A DNA stretch of 64,000 nt from Suillus spraguei (Eukaryota > Basidiomycota > Agaricomycetes > Boletales > Suillaceae), in the NCBI GenBank assembly GCA_016800925.1, contig JABCPU010000016.1:310001-374000 (forward strand), in the 5' to 3' direction. Positions 46,664-59,335 of the stretch are shown here, piece after piece. A program made the translations under genes and the position numbers. The stretch's first letter is position 1. The number at the start of each line of letters is the position of its first letter. The notes beneath the pieces were generated by a model. The model was not told where the DNA came from, made no database searches, and saw nothing but the letters and a program-made list of their open reading frames with translations.

Positions 46664-47986
46664 ATGGCTATCCTTTCGACACCGCTGCAATACATCAAAT
46701 CTGTACCACCAGTGACGCGTTTTTTTACTGCGGCCACCTTAGTCTCCTCCATATTGTACCTTTGGATAAGATGGACAACAGGCTCTACACCGGTTGCTTA
46801 CTTGACATTGGTACCTGGAACAAGCCTGTTCTTTCCTTGGACATTTGCAACCTCAGCCTTGGTCGAAATAAGCGTCATCGAGGTAATTATTGTTTCATCG
46901 AAGATTGAGCACGAAAAATATTGATACTGAACAATGCTTGAAAGCTCATCATCTCACTTCTTGTCATTCCCGCTTCGTTAGCTTATTTTGAGCGCCTGTG
47001 GGGCACTGTCGAAACTCTCAAGTTCATTATCGTATGCGTGACGGGACCGAATATCATCGGGTGTGCCTTCAACTGGATTGAATTCGCTGTGACGCGTAAT
47101 GCCGAGTTGTTTTTGTAAGTTTCTCACATATCTTGCGACGGCAACCCCTCACATCCCTGGACAATGCAGGTATGGCATGGAGTATCACGGCCAAATGGCA
47201 CTATTTATTAGCCTACTTGTTTCGTTTACTCAAGTGATCCCTGAGCATCAAGTTCAAATTTTGGGCTTTATCAAGGCCCGCGTCAAGGTAAAAAAAAATC
47301 GACCATCGCTTGTCAATCTGACTCCATCTGTAGAGGCTTCCTATGGCGTACTTGACTTTTTCGACCATTATGACATTACTTGGCTTCCAAAGCCCATATA
47401 TTCTCATTCAGTTTGGCTGGTTTGTGTCATGGATATACCTCCGCTTCTATAAGCGCAATGTTGGCGACTCCCTGGGAGGGGTAGTGTCGTACGGAGACCG
47501 GAGCGAAACATTTGCTTTGACAAGCTGGTTCCCACCATTCCTTCAGTGAGTATTTCATTTCATTTTTTCCCTGCAGATTCTAAATTTTCCCCAGTACACC
47601 ACTATCAATGTTAGGAAATACAGTATACAAACTTGCAACACGTTTCCACCTCCTTCCTACTTCTGTGCCTCATGACATTGAGTCTGGAGGGTATAGTCAG
47701 GTGCCAGGCGGAGCTCGTGCCGAAGCTGAAAGGCGACGGTTAGTAAATCGCTTCCGTCGTCCAATTGACCGTGTTAACTCTTATTTCCAGAGCGCTTGCA
47801 CTAAAGGCACTTGACCAGCGACTAGCCAACTCCTCCAGTGGTTCACCAACCCAGAGTGGAACATCTCAAGCTCAGTCTTCAAGACCCTCACCCGCCGCGC
47901 TCGCGTCGGCACCAAATGAAAGAAAATCTAGCCCTGTGGAGATGGACGTAGCGGACACGTCAGGCTCTGATGATGAGAGAAGATAG
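46664..47986 (+). CDS. TMEM115: TMEM115-like (DUF1751) Golgi membrane protein
   Basis: TMEM115 is a rhomboid-fold Golgi protein involved in retrograde transport and glycosylation. The N-terminus is MAILSTPLQYIKSVPPVTRF. Helices follow, including TRFFTAATLVSSILYLWIRW, YLTLVPGTSLFFPWTFATSA and ILIQFGWFVSWIYLRFY. The cytosolic tail contains the family's RRALALKALDQRLA motif, rebuilt across the last intron. Introns are short and near 46882-46944, 47115-47169, 47288-47334, 47547-47594 and 47737-47790. The tail ends in a Ser-rich acidic stretch. Family assignment is firm; cellular role is by homology. Confidence 0.85.
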
Positions 47987-48186
47987 TATAACCTAATGAT
48001 CATCTTCAGCAGATAATATCCATGGAGCAGATCTCACGTCTTCATTTCCATTTGTCGAACTACATAGCAGCCTCATAGTTACGTAATATACCAAATGTGT
48101 TGACCACGTCGGATTGTTTCTGAGTTCACCAGGCTAGTGAAACGTATCGTCGGACATAGAAACGGTCACTTAACGACCTCGTATGT

Positions 48187-51100
48187 ATGGCTCGGCGACC
48201 ATCTGCAGTATCAGTCGCATCGTTTGGTTTGCTCAATGGCCCTGCAGAATTATCCCATTTAACTTCAGCACCAACATTCGCGCCGTCTCCTTCAGCACCG
48301 AAGTTCCCTCGTTCAGTCCTATCCACTCATTCCTCGAGTGTGCAACCCACCAGGGTACAAGATGAGACCCCGGACATAGATCCAGATGAACTGTTCGCGA
48401 AATGTACTATTTCTGAGGTCAAGGCAAAACAAGTTCAGCTAAGGTTCGTCAAAATCTACCCGTGTCCATCGCCCTGGTTAAAACGAGATTTCAGATCGGA
48501 CGCTGAAGCCAAGCAGGAGGAGCTTCGTGTTATGGTCGGGTGCGTGCTCTTACCTGAATGCGCTTCGCGCCTTGACTGTACTTTGAAAGAGCAGAGAACG
48601 GTATCGTGATCTCCTACAAGCCTCGACGTCCATAATTTCCATGGCAAAGTCTGCAAGGCGTGTACAAGAGGCATTTCAAGAAACTAAAGATGCCATTGCG
48701 TCTCGGCGACAGCCATACAGGCAACATCCTACATCGACTGTAGGCAAGGAAGGTCCGTATCAGTTTATTCAATAACATTATATTACTTCATATTCATATT
48801 TCAGATTCGCATTTGCAAACATTACAAATGCTCTCTGCCCACATAAAGTTACTTCTTGATACCCCAGAATATTTATGGCGGCTTATTGAAAGAGAAAAGT
48901 ATTTCCATGCTACCTGGTTATTCATGCTGGCACGCGTCGTGCACCGGGCACTTTCTCGTGATGATGACCAAGATGAGGACAGTTGGTTAAACCAGAGCGT
49001 CAACGTCATGGTAAAATCTGTCCTAAATATCAAAATATCTTTCTTATTTTCTGACGTTTCGCGTTCAGGAGCAATTTCCACTCATCCAGCGACAGTGGGA
49101 GACTATATCTCATTTTCGCTCTCAGATTATCAACAAAGCCACATCATCTCTGAAGACACACGAAAAGTCATCTGAGGTCCGTTGTTTCATCTTGTGCGCG
49201 TTGTCTTCTCATGTTCTGAATTTAGGACACCTGCGCAACTATCCTAACTCTCCATATCCTGGACTCAAGACCTTTGACAGACGCTTTGACCATATATCTT
49301 TCCCAAAGAACGCGGACCATGCATACACTGGTTTCAAGAAGCTCAGTCATGATGACAACTGCAATCCTCAATGGCATTCCTACGGCACAGACGAACGGTC
49401 ATCATCTGGGGGCTTCCAAGCTGGCGCAATCTAAACGCATTCATTCCAATGACAGACTTCAAGAAGTGAAGTCGTCACTGCTAATTCTTGTCGAGGTAAT
49501 AGCAAGGACCGTAAATTGCGCTCGGAACGTATTCCAAAGTCAGAGACCCACGCAGCCAGCCCTGGCAATCCGCGTACTGGAACAAATGCATACTGAATCA
49601 CCCGCCGTATCTGACCCAGAGACTACACTTCCTTCTGAACTGGCTTTGAGTACCCAGACGATTCTTTCTGGACTTCCGTCATCATCATACTTCACCCTCC
49701 TTCCAGCTAGCATCAGATCATACAAACCTTATATTGAATTATCTTCCGCTTCGTCTTCTGTGCCAGGACACTTTCTGGAGGATAAACTACGAACTTGGTT
49801 TGACCAGTCATGTTCTATACTTCGGGATTCTTTGGACCGCTGGTTACTAGAATTGGACAACGTGAAGAGTGTTTGGAATATTAGGTCCTCCTTGCGAAAA
49901 TGGCTGCTCACATCGGAGTTGGTGAGAATGGAGCAGACGGCACTTGACACTTTATTCGAAGAAGCTGTCAGAAAACGAGTCACCGCTATATGGGCCAATA
50001 CCATTCACGGGTCGAAAGAATTGTTCTTGAAGGCGCTGTCTTCACTTACTTCAAGTAATGGAGTCGTTTTTGAAGGTATGTATCTTGGTGCTGTTTCTAA
50101 AATATTTGATTCAAAAGAACCCCAGATTTTTCTCCTCTAAACAGCATATATGTGCCCCAATCTGTCCCACCATCGCCTTTAACAGGAAGTGGACCTTCAG
50201 CGTACGAACTCCCGTATCAAATGTATAGAGCAGCTTTGCAATCACAACTTCGTGGTCGGACACCTCGCCTGCAGACTTTTTTAAATATTCTGGAGGAATC
50301 TGCAGCTTCACTGCAAAAAGACTACACCCGCATTAGTTTGGATCAGAGCAGCAAGTATGTTCAGATTTTTGTTTCATGTGACGAACTTTGATCAAGCTGT
50401 GTCATATAGGAAGTTGGTCGGCAATCTAGTTGAGGCATATCTCCCAGAGGCGAAGGCCTTTTGTTCTATGATCGCCGACGCTCTTGCTTCAGCTACAGAT
50501 GAGCTGATGAACCAGTCGGGTAAGACGAAACTACCCCCGAATACCCACACTCACCGCTTTAAAAGACACCGTTAGGGCGATGAGAAATATGGTCTTCCTT
50601 GGCCGAGTGGCGGTCGAACTATCTTTGACATCGCCTTTCCTCAATAATATAGGTTGTGATGAGAGTGCTGCGCTGCGTATGTTGATCATATCACCAAACA
50701 TACATACCTGGTTGTTAACAACCGAGTCGTGTCTAGAATTTCGAGACAAAACCGGTTTATTATTTGACCGAATCATCAACCGGTGGAAGGAGCACGCTGC
50801 TTCTTCTGCCATCTCAGTATATGACGACGCAAAATTTCATTTAATAATTTCTGGTCTGTTCTTTGTTTGCCTTGAAAGATATTTTTCTGACACCGCCCAA
50901 CAACCCTGTTACAGGGCCATCACCAGCCCTGATGGAAAGCTTGTGCGCTTTATCCACTTCCCTGCACAGCTTGGGCCTCGCGCACCATCCATCACAACTC
51001 ACCGACATAGCGTCATCACTCCTTAGCCTATTTATCGACAAATTCATTCGTGATATACCGAACGGCGACACAGGTCGGAATGTGCAGATATTATATGATG

Positions 51101-51498
51101 CAACCTTCCTGCAATGTCTTGCATCGGCCTGGCCTTCTCAGGCACTCGAGACATCTTCACTCGACAAACTGATCACCGCACTGCAGTCGGAAGTACGTAT
51201 CTGTCATCATTACGATGCAACATCATCTTAACAATGGAATTTATAAATTCAGTCTTCCGGGGGCCATCTACAACCTGATCCGGAACAAGCCAGCAAGGAA
51301 TACTTGATAAGGACTCAAATGTTACTTTCAGCACTTCTTCCGCCTTCCTCTTCCGTGCAATCTACAAAGGAAGGTGCAGATAAGATGAGTGCACTACTGA
51401 GCTACGGTGTGCCCGGAGTAGACACTACATTTTTGTCAGCTGTGGAGCTCGTCAAAGTTTCTACTCGGTTCCCGTTACTGCTGGTGGAGACTCGATAG
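48187..51498 (+). CDS. COG1: Conserved oligomeric Golgi complex subunit 1
   Basis: COG1 scaffolds the COG tethering complex for intra-Golgi retrograde vesicles. The diagnostic N-terminal block is spread over the first three exons: DPDELFAKCTISEVKAKQVQ, SDAEAKQEELRVMVG and ERYRDLLQASTSIISMAKSA. Helical tether repeats follow, with LDTPEYLWRLIEREKYFHAT and DSLDRWLLELDNVKSVWNIR. The end is FPLLLVETR at 51498. About nine introns. Most joins are clean. Between about 50815 and 50885 the frame changes from DDAKFHLIIS to DIFLTPPNNPVTGPSPA, and I find no normal-length intron that fits. A 25-nt GTCTGT-AAAG gap would, or a one-base error. Length is about 950 residues. Confidence 0.88.
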
Positions 51499-52087
51499 GG
51501 GCTCAGTGGACGTGTTCGCGACTATTTCTACAATATCAGGACCTGTTTCGATCCCTACATCGATTTCGTGTCAGGATATCATTCGACGATTGTTTGGATT
51601 TGATCATGTTTGGAACACCTGAATTTCTGTAGTCTGTGAATTTCTTCCGTCATGATTGTATCTCGAGCGACAGTGTCAGAGCGTGCGTAAATAACAAGGT
51701 TCGAACCGGGCAGATTGCTAGACTTATTTACGTGCACTGACTTGATCGAATTGCAAGTCCCAAACTATATCCGTGGATCGATCATTGGCGGAACCTCACT
51801 ATAGCCCGAAGTCCACTAGCTGGGCGCGCTGCACCATGATTGATCATATTTATATGCTTCTCGTAAGTGGTCAGTTTAGTGGTAAGTCTTCAGTTCTGAG
51901 TTCACCATCAAACCTAACTCCTCTTATCTGTCTACCCTTTCTTCTTGATAACTGAGGGACATCGTTGAGCTAGTGACTTAAAGGAATGCGTGGATGAAGG
52001 AAAGGAGATATGATACAGACTACTGTCCAACTAAGCCGGAGGTATACCACACACAAAAATGGGACGCATATTAACGAGATCAATAGG
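51499..52087. other. Convergent spacer COG1-SSS1
   Basis: The 589 bp between the COG1 stop and the SSS1 stop holds 3' untranslated sequence of both. I see no gene, tRNA or repeat. Confidence 0.5.
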
Positions 52088-52517
52088 TTATGCCCCTCCA
52101 CTGTCCAAGCATGAGCACAAGAGACTAATTTAAAAGACAGTAGCACGTACACAAGAATATTATTTCTAGAAAAACGATATCAGTTTGCGAAGTATGAGAG
52201 ACAACATGTAAGACGCACATTGGGATGTGGATGAGTTTTACGAAGTATCCAATGAAACCCATAACAGCAAAGCCAACGGCGACTGCCCTACAGATCTGAA
52301 TGAACTCTGTAATTGTACTTTCAGCACCATGTAGTATGTGTAGATGAAACTCAGAAGGCACCTTTTTGCGATGGTTTTGTGCAACGAGTAAGGAACTGGC
52401 AGACAGGACAAGTCAGCAAAATTCACACATAATTCAGGACTTGGAAATACTAACCTGGTTGCCGTCGCGAATGAACTGCTGAGGGATATCAATGAATTCC
52501 TGCAATTTTTCAGACAT
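52088..52517 (-). CDS. SSS1: SEC61 gamma subunit (Sss1)
   Basis: Sss1 is the small tail-anchored clamp subunit of the ER protein-conducting channel. The peptide is [21 protein letters not shown], then [43 protein letters not shown] and ILVGGA, about 70 residues, matching the family from start to stop. It is cut by four introns: after GNQ (donor GTTAGT), after SQK (GTGCCT), within IPI (GTGCGT), and within LV (GTACGT). The stop TAA is at 52090-52088. All phases fit. The single helix is [20 protein letters not shown]. The gene is a known member of the extended HD-locus neighbourhood and is divergent from the PPR gene. Confidence 0.93.
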
Positions 52518-52711
52518 GGTGGTTTGCAAGTGAGAAATGTGTTCAAGGTGCTTGACCACGTCTCCCTGGGCCAATATATTTCCCACGGCACTTTACCGCT
52601 TCATTTCTTTGCAACTAAGTTGGTATGGCTGGACTGGAATCAGACAATATTGACTGACCATATTTAATCTGACAGGTAAAATTACTGGCGCAGGTATCTG
52701 AGCGCGCATGA

Positions 52712-55035
52712 ATGTCCCTTTGCCGCTCTGTTGCCCGGTTAGAATACCCTGCAGGTTCTTTCATCCGTTCCGTCTCGAGGCCACCTCCTTTACATCGTGC
52801 AGCGCTCGTCTTTCGCGTCAAGAGAGACCAGAGACGATTCTTGACTGTCAAACACGACCCCTCCCTTTCCTATGTCCCAGACGTCGGTGTCATTGTTGAC
52901 AAAATCCGTCGGTATATCCCGACAGCAAATGTTGGTGCTCTACACCAGCAGTTTTATGGCCTATTTCGCGTGCTAGGCGAGGAGGGAAAGGATAAACCTA
53001 GGGATCCACCCTTGAAAGAAGAGGAGATCCATGACGCGCTATTAGTACTCGCTGTGTCGGGCAGGCACCATGATTTGGACATGGTAGTGAAAATCCTCGT
53101 CGACTTGCCCATGCTTTGCGGTGTCGAAGTAGGGGTGAAAGTGTATAATGTCATCCTCCGTGGCCTCATCACAAATGGAAACCCCCAGACTATTTTCAAC
53201 TGGCTTATGAACATGCCTCAAAAGCCGAACAATATGACGCCTACCCTTTTGCAGTGGCACATGTTCCTGGAGTGGTGTGCTGAATCTGGCCTGGTGGGAA
53301 TGCTTCATCAAAGCATCTCCAAGATGCATCGCTCCGGACGTCGTCCCACCATCAAAACATTTGAAATTCTATTCAACGCTCTCTTCGACACTGGTGCTCC
53401 AGTCAAGAAAATTTACGACGCTCTAGATATCATGGAAAATACCTCATTGACGTACGATGAGAACTTCGCGAAACTTCTCTATGGTGGTTTTGTCAAACTT
53501 GGTCTTGCGGATCGAGCTCAGGAGGTGAAGGACAATTATTGGAAACGTTTTAGCAAGAGGTCGAGGACGACAGATCCCAAAATGATCGAGTGGACGGAGA
53601 GCATAGAGAGAGAGGCTGAGAACAAGGGGATAGTTGCAGCCGTAAATTTATGCAAGTCACTGCAGAAAGATGGTTTCAAACTCGTTCCGCACACCCTCAC
53701 ACTTCTCATCCGGCGTACACACCGCCTTGACCACCTTCGATATGCGGAAGCCGAACTAGACATGAAGGCATCTATAATTCAGTGGGCCATCTTGATCAGT
53801 AATGCTGTGCGTATCGGCGACCTGACAAGTGCTCTGTCGATCTATGAGGAGTCCAAGTCTGCTGGGATCATTCCCGGTGCGCCCTTGGTACACCCACTAG
53901 TCAACGCCTCTGCACCACTTCAAGTACTCTTGATGATGCTGCGATTGATCGAGCATTAGAACTCTACAAGGACCTCGCTGAGGCTGCTCCCATCACCCAG
54001 TCAAAACAAGAACCCCAACCTCCAGGGCGGCATTCCTCGGGCCCAGATGCAAACCTTTATAACATCTTATTCCGCGCATTTGGCGCTTCCAAGAACGTCA
54101 AAAAGTATTTTCCTATTGCGTTTTCTCTCCTTGAAGATATGGAGGCCAGAAATATTGAACTCAACAGCCCGATGGCTGTTTCTTCCCTGGCTATTGTTGT
54201 CATGCGGTGTGCTTCCAGCTTCGATGACGCATTGAAAACCTATAAACAAATATGCAAACGTCCCAATGCGGCTCCCCTCGATGCCAAAGGCTACCAAGCA
54301 ATCCTTCATACCCTGACCCAGCTCTCGTTTGGAGAACACGAAACACTGCCGTCCGTGTGGCACTATTTCGAAGTAGTGAAGGACATGCAGAAGGCGGCGG
54401 TTGAGATCACAGCTCCCGTGTACACTATCCTTCTCCGGCATCTCGCGTTACTCTCGGCGGAACTGCCGCCCGAGGATCGTGACACCCTTGCAGCAGCTGT
54501 GCGAAGGGCACATGATCACCTGACGCTCGACCCTTCCTTCACGCCCGATACGGTACTTTGGAACCAGCTGATGGACAGCTATCAGCGCGTTGGCCTATTT
54601 GCGGAGGCATACCGCGTTTGGGAAACGCTCTTTATTACAGGGCGCTTCAATCAAGCGAGCGTTGCTATTATCATCGACGCATGTGGGTTTGCGAACGCCT
54701 GGCCCATGGCTGCACAGGTGTGCCTGAAGCTGACCAAGCTCGGGTTCAAGTTCAACTTGCGGACGTGGAATACGTGGATAGAGTGCATGTGCCGTGTTGG
54801 GAAGCTTGATGATGCGCTAAAGGTTGTGTGTTTGGAGATGGGCAAAGATCAGCCGAACATCGCGCCTGATGTTAATACGGTCAAGGTACTTCTTTCGTTC
54901 GCTGCACGGACAAACCAGCAAGATGAGGTGATGGACCGCATCAAACGGTATCTCCCTCAACTATGGCATACATTACCAACCGAACTCGATGGATATTTCA
55001 TCAAAGAGCGAGCGACAGTAGTAGACCCAAAATGA
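52712..55035 (+). CDS. Mitochondrial PPR protein, frame broken once
   Basis: The start (MSLCRSVARLEYPAGSF) is Arg/Ser-rich, a likely mitochondrial presequence. The body is a series of degenerate helical hairpins of the pentatricopeptide type (VKVYNVILRGLITNGNPQTI, IKTFEILFNALFDTGAPVKK, PDANLYNILFRAFGASKNV, DTVLWNQLMDSYQRVGLFAE). This is the architecture of organelle RNA-stability or translation factors. There are no introns. The open frame ends at 53959, while the PPR continues in another frame from about 53910 to 55035. Adding one C near 53907 (giving LVHPLVNALCTTSS) restores about 775 residues. No intron with correct phases explains it, so this is a one-base deletion, real or artefactual. 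Confidence 0.82.
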
Positions 55036-55199
55036 TCATCGTAAAACTGTTCGTGATAGTAAATACAATAATAATGGTATAAGTGTACAAAGCGTGTGGT
55101 TGAGCATTACGCGTGACAAGTGTGTGTGTTCTAGAGGAGTAGAAAAACAGTCAAGAGCAGGAAAAAGTCTAGAAATAGTCGTAATATGATAAGAGTAGC

Positions 55200-58100
55200 T
55201 TACGAGGACGCAAGTTCCTCGACTGTTGGGCAGTCACACTGAAAACAGGAATGGTAAGCTTGGAAGAGTAATGAGGTTATTCGCTTACAATAAGGTTAAG
55301 GTCACCGTAGGCTGGATGATGGAAATAAGCCAATGCCTTGGATACCGTTCGCGAAACAACTCACCATCGTCTATACGAGAAACAGTTGGCCAGAATTTCT
55401 TCTCACGGAGCCATGGCATGGGGTATGCAGCCTCTTCGCGCGTGTAAGGACTAGAAGGGGTGCGTCAGTCATATTATGAAACGCAAACTTGAGAAACCAC
55501 CGACCGATTCCATTCCTTGTCAGATGCGACCATGAGCGAAAGCGGATGCGGTGCGTTCTTGAGCAGGTTGTTATCCTTAGGTTGTTTGCCAGTGATGATA
55601 TCTTCCGCTTCTTTCCGGATTTGAATCATGGCATCGCAGAATCTATCGATCTCTTCCAGTGTTTCAGACTCGGTAGGTTCTATGAGCATGCAAGTGGAGA
55701 TAGGCCATGAGCACGTAGGAGGGTGGAAGCCGTAGTCCTAAATGTGCCAGTCAGTAACAGCAACATCCAATTCTAAGAACACACACCTGCACCCGTTTCG
55801 CGAAATCCGTCACCTTCAACCCTGCAGCCTTATCAAACTCAGCAAGGTCGATGAGCAACTCGTGAGCAACTCGACCGTTCTTATTCTTGAACCGAAGGCT
55901 ATAATGTCCTGCAAGTCGATCGCCATGTAGTTAGCATTGAGGAGCGCAGTGTTGGTGGACTCCGAAAGGCCGTTGCCGCCGAGCATCTTAATGTAAGCCC
56001 ATGAAATGAGGAGGATGGAGGCACTGCCGAAGGGAGCGGCTGAGACTGCATCGATGGCGGCATCACCGCCGGTCTTGACCAGGGGATGCGAAGGAAGGAA
56101 AGGTGCGAGGTGTTCGGCAACGCAGATGGCCCAACACCAGGTCCTCCACCTCCGTGAGGACTGCAAGGTACATGAGCATATATCAATGCAAGTCACCGTT
56201 TGCACTCACATCGCAAAGGTCTTGTGCAGGTTGAGATGGCAAACATCGCCTCCGCAGACCGCAGGGTTCGTCAGTCCAACCTGTGCGTTGAGATTTGCAC
56301 CGTCCAAGTAAACTTGTCCACCACAGTCATGAATGATTTTGCAAGCCTGTGACGTATAGTTGAGTACTTCAAATCACCATGGGACACAAGGATACATACA
56401 TCGGTAACACCATCTTCAAAGACGCCGAACGTCGAGGGGTACGTAATCTGCCCTGAAATGAATTACAATCCTATTTAATATGAAAAGAAACCTTACCATG
56501 AAGACCGCGAGGTTGTTTTTGTGTTTCTCGGCCTTTGCCTTCAAGTCCTCCAAGTCCAGGTTCCCATCTGCATGTGTCTTGACCGGGACAACTTTCAGGC
56601 CTGCCATTACAGCCGACTATCACTTCCATCAGGTTTATTACTGGATGGAGGACAATACGAAACCTACCGCAGGATTGGTGCCGTGCGCACTAAGGGGTAT
56701 CAAACACACGTCACGGTGTCCCTCCCCGCGGATTCCTGATATGCCCGGATGACAGTCAACCCAGCATATTCACCCGCAGCACCCGAGTTCGGTTGTACGG
56801 AGCAAGCATGGAAACCAGTAATCTTGCAAAGGTCGTCTTCCAGCTCCTATGAAAAATAATTAGCGTCTTTGTTCCACCACAGTCAACATCACAAACCTTG
56901 ATGATCTTTTTGTATCCTTCGACCTGCTCGTGTGGCGCAAACGGATGGATACCACCAAACTCGGGCCATGTGAGTGGAATCATACTGCTCGTGCTGTTAA
57001 GCTTCATCGTGCAGCTGCCAAGTGGGATCATTGCATGCACAAGACCGAGGTCCTTGCTCGCAAGGTGGAATATGTACCGGAGCATCTCAGTCTCGCTGTG
57101 GTGTTTGTTGAAAACGGGGTGCGAGAGGAACTCAGACTCGCGCGCAAGCTGATGAAAAATGCATGTTCCTTTGGAACGGGCAGGTCGGTGAGACTGGGCT
57201 CTGGTTGCGAGGCAGCGATGTGGAAGGCGCGTATAAGGGATAGGAGGTCCTCCTGGCCTACTGACTCATCGAGAGTGACACCAACGGTATTCTTGTCTAC
57301 TCTTCGGAGGTTAAGGCCCTGCAATGCAGCAGCGGCATGCATGACTTCAGCATTCGCGCAGTGCTTTGAGACATCAATGGTGAGTGTGTCGAAGTAGGAG
57401 GACGCGTTGATTACGCGGAATCCGATGCGCTCGACGGCGGACTTAAGGATCTGCGTGAGGAAGTGCACCTTCTTTGCGATGCGCTCGAGTCCTATGGGGC
57501 CATGGTATACTGCATACATAGCGGCCATGTTGGCGAGAAGGGCTTGCGAAGTACAAATGTTGCTAGTGGCCTTTTCACGGCGAATGTGTTGCTCTCGGGC
57601 TGCAAGTGATTGATGAGAACGTGAAACAGAGGACAGAAGGGGGACCTACTCTGCAATGCCAGCCTATATGCGGGGTTACCCATAGTATCTTTGCTTCGTC
57701 CAATCAAACGACCGGGCATTTTACGCTTAAGCTTCTCAGTGACGGCAAAGAAAGCACCATGAGGACCGCCATAGCCAGCAGGAACACCAAATCGCGCAGA
57801 GTTGCCAAAGACAATGTCAGCGCCCCATTCACCCGGAGGCTGAAGAAGTGTCAAAGCAAGAAGATCTGTCGCGACAATCACCAGTGCGCCTGCTTCATGC
57901 ACCTGCTTCGTGAAATCACTGTAGTCGGTGACGAGGCCATTCACGTCGGGTATTGGACGAGGAGCCAGCGAGATCAGCACGTAATGTGTCGTGTTTGAGT
58001 GCGTCAGCTACGTCACCGATGACAAGATTTATGCCAAAGCCTTTGGCACGTGTCTTGAGAACAGAGATGGTCTGGGGAAGGACTGCCTTGTCGACGAAGA

Positions 58101-58803
58101 ATGTCTTCTTCTTCTGGTTGGACTGCACGTATGCCATGACCATGGCTTCTGCGGCAGCGGTTGCTTCATCAAGGAGGGATGCGTTTGAGACGTGCATTGA
58201 TGTAAGGGACATGATCATCGTTTGGAAGTTCACCAATGATTCAAGACGACCTAGTGGCACCATTAGAAAGAAAAACTAGTGGAAAATCTGACAACAAACC
58301 CTGGGCGATCTCAGGCTGGTATGGAGTGTAAGGGGTATACCAAGCAGGGTTCTCGAATATCTATGGACACGATTAACACAATACTGGGTAGCTGAGAGTG
58401 TGACTTACGTTCCGCAAAATCACGGGGGGCACGACGGCATTGTGGTACCCCATGCCAATGAAGCTCTTGAACTGCTTATTGTTTCGACCTAGCCTTTTCG
58501 CGGTTGCATGGAGCTCTGTCTCGCTCAGTGCCGGGATGGACGCGTCGCTGACGGTGGAGCCGGCAATGCGAATGTTCTCCGGTACGGTCGCCGCTAGAAA
58601 AGACTCCATGGAGTCAAAGCCCAGCTTTGAGAGCATAAACTCGGTCTCATTGTCGTCTGGTCCAACATGCCTATCAGTAAAAGTGTCCAGTGACTGGAAG
58701 AGATTCGCTGGAGACTTTGCAGTCGCGAGCCTGCGAACTGAAAGGGACTGATAAATAGAACAAGCGCAGGCCTGAGACGAGTCGAGGCGATACGCAGGGC
58801 CAT
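55200..58803 (-). CDS. GCV2: Glycine decarboxylase P-protein, several frame breaks
   Basis: The P-protein is the PLP-dependent decarboxylase of the mitochondrial glycine cleavage system. Family blocks occur in order: [97 protein letters not shown], the PLP-lysine region [19 protein letters not shown], and [18 protein letters not shown]. The end is VEELASS. About ten introns join properly, giving about 1025 residues. Six single-base deletions interrupt the conserved frame at about 55921, 56128, 56721, 57145, 57949 and 57963. A probable seventh lies near 58745, where the start [12 protein letters not shown] must join [10 protein letters not shown]. The lesions look like homopolymer sequencing losses, but a decaying gene cannot be excluded from sequence alone. 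Confidence 0.9.
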
Positions 58804-59335
58804 GATAGGCCAGAAAATGACTGTATGAGAGGAAGAGTCGGGAGAGTACGGAAAAGAAGGGATGAGTGACACTGACTTTGTTCACCGAGCCAGATTTTCA
58901 TTCACCGAGTAGTATCATTACGCGTTTGAACTTTGCAGATAGGTCTGGGAAAACGCTGATAAGTGTCCGACTAAACGATAAGCTCACTATTTTCGTATGA
59001 GGCATCCCACCGATCCGCTACTAGACAAGCGTACATCGTGCTAGTAGACGCTAACAGCTTGAACAATCGTCAACATTAATCACTGCAATCCTTTCGAGAG
59101 ACTCGGGGCTCTGTCCCAAATATGGTTACTCTAAAAAACTTTTTAAACATTGCACGTGGTTATCTAGACGCTCGCACCAGTCACAACGGAATCCTCCGGC
59201 CCGCCAGAAATCTTCATAGAATATTTATTTCAAATTATTTGACATAAATTTTATTGCATTCATGTCATTAGTGCCAGGCCATCAGCGCATGCAATACGAA
59301 TGAAACTAACAACATCCTCCGCATGTTTCCTTTTA
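58804..59335. other. Intergenic region GCV2 promoter / ARMH3 3' end
   Basis: No gene is supported in these 532 bp. The side near 58810 is the GCV2 promoter; the side near 59230 is A/T-rich 3' sequence of the next gene. Confidence 0.45.
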
